NCBI GenBank assembly: GCA_903840355.1
Contig: CAIMFJ010000004.1
Location: 124,001 to 188,000 of the forward strand
Reading direction: 5' to 3'
Length of the DNA stretch: 64,000 bases
Source of the DNA: an uncultured Opitutia bacterium
GTDB lineage: Bacteria > Verrucomicrobiota > Verrucomicrobiia > Opitutales > UBA953
Under the pieces are notes generated by a model. The model was given only the letters and a program-made list of their open reading frames with translations, had not been told where the DNA came from and ran no database searches. Shown here in pieces: positions 10,327 through 17,725 of the stretch; the stretch's first letter is position 1, and each line of letters begins with the position of its first letter. A program made the position numbers and the translations under genes.

Positions 10327-10758
10327 ATGCCACTCACCGTCGAAATTGTTACACCTGACCGTCGCGCCTACCAAGGCGAGGCGGACAGTGTGACGTTACC
10401 AACGGAGTTGGGTAATATTGGTATTTTGCCGAGCCACTTGCCCTTAACTTCCATCCTCGCTCCTGGCGAAGTCGTCGTGGTGTTGCAGGGCAAGACGACG
10501 CGTTTGGCAGTCGATCAAGGTTTCTTGCGCGTCGCGGCGGACAAAGTTTCCGTGGTGACCGAAGCAGCCATTGATGAAGCCAAAATTGATTTAAAGGCGG
10601 TGGAACAAGGTGAAGCGCGTGCCCGTGAAGCCGTGGCAGCCGCTCGCCAAGCAAAAGAAGTTGATCCTGCCGAAGTGGCTAAACTGGAGCAAATTTTGCG
10701 TTTTGCAGCGGTGCAGCGTTTGGTGAAAGGTCGGACTTCGCCTGGTCTGACGGATTAA
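10327..10758 (+). CDS. atpC: F1Fo ATP synthase subunit epsilon
   Basis: The last gene of the operon encodes 143 residues. The N-terminal beta-sandwich reads VEIVTPDRRAYQGEADSVTLPTELGNIGILPSHLPL, with the conserved GxxGILPxH motif, followed by VDQGFLRV. The C-terminal helical hairpin (from about residue 85) is alanine- and glutamate-rich, as expected for the inhibitory arm. It lies 11 bases after atpD. The 65 bases downstream show no evident intrinsic terminator, so read-through into the sugar cluster is possible. Confidence 0.94.
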   Translation: MPLTVEIVTPDRRAYQGEADSVTLPTELGNIGILPSHLPLTSILAPGEVVVVLQGKTTRLAVDQGFLRVAADKVSVVTEAAIDEAKIDLKAVEQGEARAREAVAAARQAKEVDPAEVAKLEQILRFAAVQRLVKGRTSPGLTD

Positions 10759-10823
10759 TATTTTCATATAAACTCATTTAAGCCGCACTTGCGAAGCGAG
10801 ACAATCGCCCGCAGAGTGGCCGT

Positions 10824-11639
10824 GTGTTGCAATCCGCCATTACGATTTCACTCGTACCGCAGGCCCGCGGGGGCCCCTTCGTTTTCTGGGATGATTTAGC
10901 CGCCGGTTGCGAAGCCGCTTCGACGTTAGGTTTCGACGCCGTTGAAATCTTCCCGCCTAGCCCCGCCGCCGTAAACCCCGCGACGCTGAAGGAGTTATTA
11001 ATGAAATATAACCTCAAGGTGGCGGCCTTTGGTACCGGGGGTGGTTGGTTAGTGAATCGCTGGCATTTAACTCACCTCGATGCTAAGATCCGCCAGCAGG
11101 CCCGGGAATTCATTCGGGGGATGCTGGATTTAGCGGCAGAATTTAAAGCTGGGGCCATCTTGGGCTCGATGCAAGGGAAGTTCGAAGGCGAGGTCACGCG
11201 TGAGCAAGCGTTGGCTTGGTTGGCGGAAGCGCTGCAAGACTTGGGAGCCCATGCCCTTAAACAAGGCACGGTTTTATTTTACGAGCCGTTGAACCGCTAC
11301 GAAACCAATTTACTCAATCGCCAGGGAGATGCCGTCAGTTTTTTAGAGCAACATCGCATTCAAGGGGTCAAACTACTTTGCGATTTATATCACATGAACA
11401 TCGAGGAAGCCGATTTAGCGGCGACCTTGCGGGCCGCCGGTAAGCACGTCGGCCATATTCACTTTGCGGATAGCAATCGCCAGGCGATGGGTTGGGGCCA
11501 CACGTCCGCCGCTCCGATTATCAAGGCTTTAAAGGAGATTGGTTACACCGGGTACCTTTCGGGCGAGATTCTGCCTTTGCCCGATTCCTTGGCTGCCGCT
11601 AAACAAACCATCGAAGCGTTTCGCCACCACGCGTGCTAA
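10824..11639 (+). CDS. Sugar phosphate isomerase/epimerase-like TIM-barrel protein
   Basis: The protein is 271 residues with the xylose-isomerase-like (AP endonuclease 2) TIM-barrel pattern: ITISLVPQARGG, LGFDAVEIFPPSP, the metal-ligand strand VLFYEPLNRYETN, KLLCDLYHMNIEE, HVGHIHFADSNRQAMGWG and GYLSGEI. The glutamate, aspartate/histidine and final glutamate positions that bind a divalent metal are all present. The start is a GTG at 10824, with a TTG as the next codon as alternative. It leads a tight cluster with FucU-like and fuconolactonase-like genes, so an isomerase step on a deoxysugar acid is plausible. The substrate is not known. Confidence 0.75.
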   Translation: MLQSAITISLVPQARGGPFVFWDDLAAGCEAASTLGFDAVEIFPPSPAAVNPATLKELLMKYNLKVAAFGTGGGWLVNRWHLTHLDAKIRQQAREFIRGMLDLAAEFKAGAILGSMQGKFEGEVTREQALAWLAEALQDLGAHALKQGTVLFYEPLNRYETNLLNRQGDAVSFLEQHRIQGVKLLCDLYHMNIEEADLAATLRAAGKHVGHIHFADSNRQAMGWGHTSAAPIIKALKEIGYTGYLSGEILPLPDSLAAAKQTIEAFRHHAC

Positions 11640-11643
11640 ATTT

Positions 11644-12090
11644 ATGCTTAATCACCAACTGATTCACCCCAAAATCAACGAAGTGTTGGCCCGCGGCGGT
11701 CACCATTCTTGTATCTTGCTCGCCGATGGGAATTACCCGGCCTGGAATAAAAAAGGACCGAATGCGGAAGTGATCTCGCTCAACCTTTCGCCTGGAGTGA
11801 TTACCGTCGTCCAAGCCTTGCGTGCTATTTTAAGCGCCGTTCCCGTGGACGTCGTAAACACGATGGGTATTCCGCCTGATGATGCTTATGCCCAAAAAGG
11901 GGAACCTCCCGTTTGGCAGGAATACCGCCAAGTGATTAAGGAAGCTGGTTTGAAATTACCCATTACCCCGATTCTCAAGTGGGATTTCTATAAAGTAGTC
12001 GAATCGCCCGATCATATTTTGACGATTCAAACGGGCGACCAAGCTTTATGGGGCAATGTGCTCTTAACCATGGGGTGCCGCTCCGCCTAA
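11644..12090 (+). CDS. RbsD/FucU-family sugar mutarotase
   Basis: I chose the ATG at 11644, giving 148 residues; the frame extends upstream inside the preceding gene but without family similarity. The segment GGHHSCILLADGNYPAW contains the catalytic histidine and the LADGNYP motif of FucU-type proteins. The C-terminus has HILTIQTGDQALWGNVLLTMG, matching the usual QTGE...YxNvLL pattern. FucU interconverts the anomers of L-fucose. Its neighbours (fuconolactonase-like amidohydrolase, aldo/keto reductase) support L-fucose as substrate, although an RbsD-like ribose role is possible. Confidence 0.8.
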   Translation: MLNHQLIHPKINEVLARGGHHSCILLADGNYPAWNKKGPNAEVISLNLSPGVITVVQALRAILSAVPVDVVNTMGIPPDDAYAQKGEPPVWQEYRQVIKEAGLKLPITPILKWDFYKVVESPDHILTIQTGDQALWGNVLLTMGCRSA

Positions 12091-12099
12091 TTTATTTCT

Positions 12100-13032
12100 A
12101 TGAAAAAACGTCTTTTAGGAAAAACGGGCCTCGAATTGCCCATCTTAAGCTTCGGCGCTTCCTCGCTGGGGCAGGAGTTCCGCAGTGTTAACTTGGATGA
12201 AGCCCTCAAGTCTGTCCAAGTCGCCTTGGATTGCGGGCTCAACTTTATCGACACCTCGCCCTTCTATGGTCGTGGGATGTCGGAAGTCCTGCTTGGGATT
12301 GCGTTACGCGGCGTGCCTCGTTCGAGTTATACGCTTTGTACGAAGCTCGGGCGCTATGACTTAAACCACTTTGATTTCTCGGCCAAGCGGGTTGCGGAGA
12401 GCATCGATGTGTCGCTGCATCGCTTGGGCACGGACCACCTCGATATTATTCTTTGTCACGACATTGAGTTTGTACCGATGCAACAGATTGTGGATGAAAC
12501 CATCCCGGCACTGCGCAAGGCTAAGCAAGCAGGGAAAATTCGTGCGATTGGTTTTAGCGGTTATCCGCAAAAGATTTTCCGTTTCATCTGCGAGCAAACC
12601 GATGTCGACTGCGTCTTGAGCTACAATCAGTACACGTTACAAAACACACGTTTTGTAGATGAGACCGTGCCTTATTTGAAAGCCAAGGGCGTTGGTGTGA
12701 TGAACGCTGGACCTTTTAGCGCCCGTCTATTGACGAACGCGCCGTTGCCTAAGTGGTTGAAGGAACCTGAGGATGTTAAAGCCGCGGCCCGAGCAGCGGC
12801 AGCCCTCTGTGCTAGTCGTGGCGTGGATATCGCCAAGCTCGCGCTTCAGTTCTCGATTGCCCACCCTGATATCGCGACGACGGTTTCGGGCAGTGCGAAT
12901 CCAGAGAACATCCGTAATTGGGCAAAGTGGGCCGCCGAGCCGATGGACTTAGATCTATTGGCTGAAGTGCAGAAGATTTTCGCTCCCGTGAAAAACTTGG
13001 GCCACTTGGAAGGTTTACCTGAAAACAATTAA
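12100..13032 (+). CDS. Aldo/keto reductase, probable L-fucose or L-galactose dehydrogenase
   Basis: This is a 310-residue AKR-fold protein. The tetrad is visible: Asp and Tyr in NFIDTSPFYGRG, Lys in LCTKLGRYD and His in DIILCHDIEF. The N-terminus KRLLGKTGLELPILSFGASSLG is typical of the L-galactose dehydrogenase-like subgroup, which oxidises aldoses at C1 to lactones. The C-terminal ATTVSGSANPENI helps bind the NAD(P) phosphate region. It lies 9 bases after the mutarotase gene and 6 before the zinc dehydrogenase. Oxidation of L-fucose to fuconolactone is the likely job, inferred from context. Confidence 0.82.
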   Translation: MKKRLLGKTGLELPILSFGASSLGQEFRSVNLDEALKSVQVALDCGLNFIDTSPFYGRGMSEVLLGIALRGVPRSSYTLCTKLGRYDLNHFDFSAKRVAESIDVSLHRLGTDHLDIILCHDIEFVPMQQIVDETIPALRKAKQAGKIRAIGFSGYPQKIFRFICEQTDVDCVLSYNQYTLQNTRFVDETVPYLKAKGVGVMNAGPFSARLLTNAPLPKWLKEPEDVKAAARAAAALCASRGVDIAKLALQFSIAHPDIATTVSGSANPENIRNWAKWAAEPMDLDLLAEVQKIFAPVKNLGHLEGLPENN

Positions 13033-13038
13033 GCTCCC

Positions 13039-14067
13039 ATGAAAGCAATCCGTCTCGATAAGCCGCAGAGTTTTGTGCAAATCGATTTGCCTGAGCCCGC
13101 GGCGCCAGGTCCTGGAGAAGCACTCGTGCGCGTGCATCGTATTGGTATCTGCGGTACTGACTACGGTGGTTACTTGGGTAAAATGCCCTTTTACTCTTAT
13201 CCCCGAATTCCGGGCCATGAGCTGGGCGTCGAAGTTTTAGCCGTCGGCCCCGATGTCACCCAGGTTCGCCCCGGCGATCACTGTTCTGTGGAGCCCTACA
13301 TCAATTGCCAAAAGTGCTACAGCTGTCAGCGTGGTCACACGAATTGCTGCGAGAATCACCAAACCTTAGGTGTGATGTGTGATGGGGGTATGGCTGAGAA
13401 GTTTTTGTTACCCGCACGCAAGTTACACGTCTCGCGGAAACTTTCTTATGATCAACTCGCTTTAGTAGAGACCTTAGCGATTGGGTGCCACGCCGTGGAT
13501 CGTGCAGCGCCTAAGCCAGGCGAAACGGTCTTAGTCATTGGGGCGGGTCCGATTGGACTGTCGGTGATTGAGTTTGTTAAAGTCGCGGGAGCGAAGTGCA
13601 TCGTCATGGATATGAATGCCGATCGCTTGGCCTTTTGCCGGGAAGTGATGAAAGTCGACCATACGATTTTAAGTAAAGCCGATGGCGGCGAGGCTTTGGC
13701 CTTAGCCGAATTAACCCAAGGCCGTTATGCGGATGTCGTGGTCGATGCCACGGGGAGTAATAAGTCGATGTCGACCTGTCTGCAGTTTGCGGCCTTCGCA
13801 GGTCGCATTGTCTATGTGGGCATTACGCAACAAGAGTTAACTTTCCCACATGCGCCCGCGCTGCACCGTCGTGAACTTACCATCTTGGCGAGCCGCAATG
13901 CGCTTTCTAAAGACTTTGCCCGCATCATTAAACTCATTGAAGACGGTGTGATTGATACGCGTCCGTGGATTACCCACCACGCTAAGTTTGAGGACATGAT
14001 TACGGTTTTCCCAACTTGGTTAAAACCCGAGACGGGCGTGATTAAGGCGATTGTGGATGTTGTTTAA
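13039..14067 (+). CDS. Zinc-dependent medium-chain alcohol dehydrogenase
   Basis: The 342-residue MDR protein has both zinc sites: catalytic GICGTD and PGHELG, and structural cysteines in NCQKCYSCQRGHTNCC. The Rossmann motif is VIGAGPIGLSV with an acidic residue at the end of the second strand (VMDMN), suggesting NAD preference. It resembles the sorbitol/threonine/galactonate dehydrogenase group. Position between the aldo/keto reductase and the lactonase-like gene suggests oxidation of a sugar acid or deoxysugar. Exact substrate unknown; oxidation of a ketodeoxyfuconate-type intermediate is one possibility. Confidence 0.82.
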   Translation: MKAIRLDKPQSFVQIDLPEPAAPGPGEALVRVHRIGICGTDYGGYLGKMPFYSYPRIPGHELGVEVLAVGPDVTQVRPGDHCSVEPYINCQKCYSCQRGHTNCCENHQTLGVMCDGGMAEKFLLPARKLHVSRKLSYDQLALVETLAIGCHAVDRAAPKPGETVLVIGAGPIGLSVIEFVKVAGAKCIVMDMNADRLAFCREVMKVDHTILSKADGGEALALAELTQGRYADVVVDATGSNKSMSTCLQFAAFAGRIVYVGITQQELTFPHAPALHRRELTILASRNALSKDFARIIKLIEDGVIDTRPWITHHAKFEDMITVFPTWLKPETGVIKAIVDVV

Positions 14068-14072
14068 GTCGT

Positions 14073-14909
14073 ATGCGACTTGATGCGCACCAGCATTTTT
14101 GGTCTTATGATGCGCTCCAGTATCCCTGGATTCCTGTGGGCTCGCCGTTGCACCGCACTTGGCTTCCGCCTGATTTAGTAGCTTTGCAAAAACCTTTAGG
14201 GTTTGAGGGGTCCATTGCGGTTCAAGCGCGTCAAGTTATCGAGGAGTCGGATTGGTTGTTGGCCTTAGCCGCTCAGCATGACGTTATCAAAGGCGTCGTG
14301 GGATGGGTTGATTTGCGATCTCCCGCCGTGGAAAAAGATTTAGCGCGCTTGGCGGCTAACCCGAAATTCGTGGGGGTCCGCCACGTGGTCCAAGATGAGG
14401 TTGATGACCAGTTTATGTTGGCCCCCGCCTTTCTCCGCGGTTTGAGCTTACTCAAGCAGTACAACCTCACGTACGACTTTTTGATTTTCCCGCATCAACT
14501 CGAAGCTGCCATTGAAGTCGCTCAGCGTTTACCAGAACAAGCCTTTGTCTTAGATCACATTGCTAAGCCTCCGATTAAAACCGGCGAGATAGAGCCTTGG
14601 AAAAAGAAACTCCAACGCCTCGCCGCCTTGCCTAATGTTTCGTGTAAAGTCTCGGGGATGTTAACCGAAGCGAATCACCAGCGTTGGCAGCCTGAAGATT
14701 TTAAGCCTTACCTCGATGTCGTCTTTGGAGCTTTTACGCCGCAGCGTTTAATGTATGGCTCGGATTGGCCGGTGTGTTTATTGGCTGGTCAATATGAGCA
14801 AGCGTATCGCTTGGTTGCCGACTATGCCCAGCACCTGAGTCCCACGGAGCAAGCGGGACTTTGGGCAACGAATGCGGCCCGCTTTTATTTAGAACGGACT
14901 AAGGCTTAA
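14073..14909 (+). CDS. Amidohydrolase-2 family protein, probable L-fuconolactonase
   Basis: The protein is 278 residues with the COG3618 lactonase pattern: LDAHQHFWSYD (metal-binding HxH region), QYPWI near residue 23, AVQARQVIEESDWLL, the histidine in FVLDHIAKPP, and the YGSDWPVCLLAGQY motif that carries the catalytic aspartate. This family hydrolyses sugar 1,4/1,5-lactones, with L-fucono- and L-rhamnono-lactone being known substrates. It is the last gene of the fucose-like cluster and its stop codon overlaps the stop of the convergent PA14-like gene. No fuconate dehydratase is seen nearby, so the pathway is incomplete in this window. Confidence 0.85.
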   Translation: MRLDAHQHFWSYDALQYPWIPVGSPLHRTWLPPDLVALQKPLGFEGSIAVQARQVIEESDWLLALAAQHDVIKGVVGWVDLRSPAVEKDLARLAANPKFVGVRHVVQDEVDDQFMLAPAFLRGLSLLKQYNLTYDFLIFPHQLEAAIEVAQRLPEQAFVLDHIAKPPIKTGEIEPWKKKLQRLAALPNVSCKVSGMLTEANHQRWQPEDFKPYLDVVFGAFTPQRLMYGSDWPVCLLAGQYEQAYRLVADYAQHLSPTEQAGLWATNAARFYLERTKA

Positions 14910-16225
14910 CGGCTCGCGGATTCGCGTACTGTACGGAAAATCCAACCATCGGCATCCATATCAATCGTCAACCCACGTCCGGGTTTTTTAATTTCATCGG
15001 GCAAGGGTTCGTTGTTCACGCGGAAGAGTTTGAGCGTACCTTCGCCTTCATATTCGCCCTTAACGCGGTTACCTGATTTCGCGACCTCGATGGCAAGGTA
15101 GACGTCGGAAACGCCGCCAGGGGTTTCGCCGAAAATAATTTCAATCGGCACCTTCGAACCTTTGGTGGCGTTAATCCAAGGTCCGCAGGCGAGGCGATTT
15201 AGGCTGCCAGGTTTACGGTCGATGTAAAAATCCTTCTTCACCACTTGTTTGAAGTCCTTGTAATTTCCATCAGGGACTAAGAAATGTTCATAGCCATCAT
15301 CGAGGGCTACCTTGCGATCCCAGCGCACAAGCAACCAGTCATCACCTGACCCTACGAAGCGGAAGGGCAGGGATTGAGGGACCTCGACCGTGCCCTTGTA
15401 ATGTGCCACCCACCGCGAGGGTTTGACTTCTTTTTCCACGCCAAAGGCCGCGGGACCTTCGGTGGCAGGACGAGAGGGTACGAAGATTTGTCCCGCAATA
15501 AGAGAGTCGGGAGATTTATAGTAACCTGAGAATTTTGAAACCGTCCAACCGCCGGCGAAAAATTCGCGGACTACTTCGCGGTAGGCGCCAATCCCTTCGG
15601 CACTGCCTGGGGTGGCGGGGGTGGGCTTGCGACTGGAGGTTTGTTTAATATCGTAGAAGGTTCCCACCAAACCATTGGTTCCGAGTTTGCTGCCAAAGAG
15701 GGAAACGAAATTTTTTCCATTACCGCGACCGATGCCCATACCCGAGCCGATACCACCACCCGAGCCGCCGCCAAAACCCTTGGACTGACCGCCTCCCATG
15801 AGGCCGGTGTTGAGCGAAGCCATGGAGGTGGTGGGCAAGTCGGGCAAAGCAATCGTCGCATTCGCATTCTTCGAAGAAATGCGATTGGGCGTCTTGGCGG
15901 TCGACTTGGGGTTCTTAGGTTGCAGGCGGGTCTTAAATTGTTTGGCCCGTTCGCCGGCGGCACCACCACCGCTACCCGTAGAGAATGAATCAGGTTCTTT
16001 CTTTGCCGAGTCGGTCCACGTCGAGATGACCCAGAAGAGGGCGATCACGATGAGGATGAGGTGAATGATGACGGAGATGGCGAGCCCTTCGCCGCCGAGT
16101 TTTTGCCAAAAAGTCCGTTTGCTCCGCTTAGCCTTTAAATCTTCTTCGTCCACGACTAAGGGCAGCTCGGGGGGCAAGCCGGATGGGCCTTCGGGAGGCA
16201 ACTCAGGTGGCAGGCTCTCGGACAT
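14906..16225 (-). CDS. Membrane-anchored PA14-like protein, copy A
   Basis: The 439-residue protein has a short cytosolic N-terminus rich in Pro/Glu/Leu (PPELP motifs), then the KRSKRTFWQKLGGEG segment and one membrane helix (about residues 50-69). A low-complexity lysine/threonine linker and a glycine-rich stretch (about residues 143-170) follow. The C-terminal domain contains WVAHYKGTVEVPQSLPFRF, GSGDDWLLVRWDRKVALDDGY and later AGQIFVP, which fit a PA14-like beta domain that often binds carbohydrate. The architecture recalls TonB-like single-span proteins, but no TonB C-terminal domain is seen. The function is unknown. Copy B lies just upstream on the same strand. Confidence 0.7.
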   Translation of the reverse strand: MSESLPPELPPEGPSGLPPELPLVVDEEDLKAKRSKRTFWQKLGGEGLAISVIIHLILIVIALFWVISTWTDSAKKEPDSFSTGSGGGAAGERAKQFKTRLQPKNPKSTAKTPNRISSKNANATIALPDLPTTSMASLNTGLMGGGQSKGFGGGSGGGIGSGMGIGRGNGKNFVSLFGSKLGTNGLVGTFYDIKQTSSRKPTPATPGSAEGIGAYREVVREFFAGGWTVSKFSGYYKSPDSLIAGQIFVPSRPATEGPAAFGVEKEVKPSRWVAHYKGTVEVPQSLPFRFVGSGDDWLLVRWDRKVALDDGYEHFLVPDGNYKDFKQVVKKDFYIDRKPGSLNRLACGPWINATKGSKVPIEIIFGETPGGVSDVYLAIEVAKSGNRVKGEYEGEGTLKLFRVNNEPLPDEIKKPGRGLTIDMDADGWIFRTVRESASR

Positions 16226-16307
16226 ACTTTGGGGTAGTTGTGTATTCCAACGATTCAGGCTTCGGGAACAACCCTAAACCCTCTGGCTAATTGCCTATTA
16301 TCAAACT

Positions 16308-17639
16308 TTAACGAGCCGCCGAGGTTTTGACCGATTTAAAGGTCCAGCTCTCGTTGGCCATGTCGACGTTAGGAACTTGGGGGCAGCCGTTCTTAATCGC
16401 GTCGGGCAGGGGGTCATTATTCATCCGAAACAGGCGCAATTGGCCGTCAGCCTTACCATCGGGTCCAGTCGTTTCCATGCAGAGGATAGCACAAGAGACG
16501 CCACCTGGGGTTTCGCCCATGATTACCTCACAGTAATATTCTTTATCGCGGGTGACGGTAATCCACGGTCCACAGCGCATTGGTTTGCCTAAAGTGGAAG
16601 GGTGGACGTCGTTACACTTCTGTTTACCGAAGTCTTTATAGACGTTTTCATTACCGACGTAGAATTGCTGGTAGCCAGAGTCGAGAGCCACCTTGCGATC
16701 CCAGCGGACAATTAAGAAGTCATCGCCCATCCCAACAAAGCGGAACTTGCCGTCGCGGGGAGCTTTTAAGGTGCCTTTATAGTGAGCCATCCAGCGCGAG
16801 GGACGGCATTTGTCGGCGACATCAAAGGCTTTGGGTGCCTCTGTGGCAGGAATGGGCGGGATAAAAATCTGGCTCGCGTATAAACTATCTGGAGCGCGAT
16901 AGACATTACTGAGCGAGGAGTCGGAAAAACCTTTTTGGACATATTGCTCCATGCGCTCACTGAAAATTCTTACAGCCTCGGCGTTCACAGGACCAATTAC
17001 TTCTGGTTTGGGGCCCATCATATCTGTGGGTTTACCAGCCCGATCTTGTTTAAAGTCATAGAAGACTCCGACCATGCCGTTGAGGGCCATTTTACTACCG
17101 TAAATAGACACAAAGTTCTTCCCGTTGCCACGTCCGACGCCCATCCCAGAACCAATGCCGCCACCGGAGCCCCCGCCGAAACCTTTGGATTGCCCTCCGC
17201 CCATGAGCCCGGTGTTGAGCGAAGCCATCGAAGTAGTGGGTAAGTCAGGCAACGCAATCGTCGCCGACGTACTTTTGCTGGTAATGCGATTGGGGGTTTT
17301 AGCGGTCGACTTGGGGTTCTTCGGTTGGAGGCGTGTTTTGAACTGTTTCGCTCGTTCCCCAGCGGCGCCGCCCCCCGCCCCCGTTGCAAAGGAGTCCGGG
17401 TCCTTTTTCGCCGAATCTGTCCAAGTCGAGATTACCCAAAAAAGAGCGATGACGATGAGTGCACCGTGAATAAACATCGAGATCACTAAACCTTCTCCAC
17501 CGAGTTTTTGCCAAAAGGAACGCTTACTCCGGTTTGTTTTCAAAGCCTCTTCATCCACGACGATAGGTAACTCAGGTGGAACACTAGAGTTGGCTGAGGT
17601 GGGTAACTCAGGTGGAGTTGGGCTGTCGGGGTTAGACAT
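16308..17639 (-). CDS. Membrane-anchored PA14-like protein, copy B
   Basis: This is a paralogue of the gene at 14906-16225, 443 residues. I chose the ATG at 17639 (MSNPDSPTPPELP), because it aligns with copy A; the frame extends 16 residues further upstream. The first roughly 180 residues are nearly identical to copy A, including the membrane helix, the AGERAKQFKTRLQPKNPKSTAKTPNRI segment and the glycine-rich GGGSGGGIGSGMG stretch. The PA14-like part (HYKGTLKAPRDGKFRF, GMGDDFLIVRWDRKVALDSGY) has diverged strongly. The two genes probably form a transcription unit and are divergent from putA. The function is unknown. Confidence 0.7.
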   Translation of the reverse strand: MSNPDSPTPPELPTSANSSVPPELPIVVDEEALKTNRSKRSFWQKLGGEGLVISMFIHGALIVIALFWVISTWTDSAKKDPDSFATGAGGGAAGERAKQFKTRLQPKNPKSTAKTPNRITSKSTSATIALPDLPTTSMASLNTGLMGGGQSKGFGGGSGGGIGSGMGVGRGNGKNFVSIYGSKMALNGMVGVFYDFKQDRAGKPTDMMGPKPEVIGPVNAEAVRIFSERMEQYVQKGFSDSSLSNVYRAPDSLYASQIFIPPIPATEAPKAFDVADKCRPSRWMAHYKGTLKAPRDGKFRFVGMGDDFLIVRWDRKVALDSGYQQFYVGNENVYKDFGKQKCNDVHPSTLGKPMRCGPWITVTRDKEYYCEVIMGETPGGVSCAILCMETTGPDGKADGQLRLFRMNNDPLPDAIKNGCPQVPNVDMANESWTFKSVKTSAAR

Positions 17640-17725
17640 CCAGGAATCTCTTTTAGCATATGAGGGCAAACGCTCAACAAAAATCACTAAAACCTCTCAC
17701 TCGTCCCTTTTCAAGTTGGGCTTAA

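Noticed and set aside
11539-11643. N-terminal extension of the FucU-like gene inside the preceding gene
   Set aside because: The extra residues overlap the isomerase-like gene in another frame and have no family similarity.
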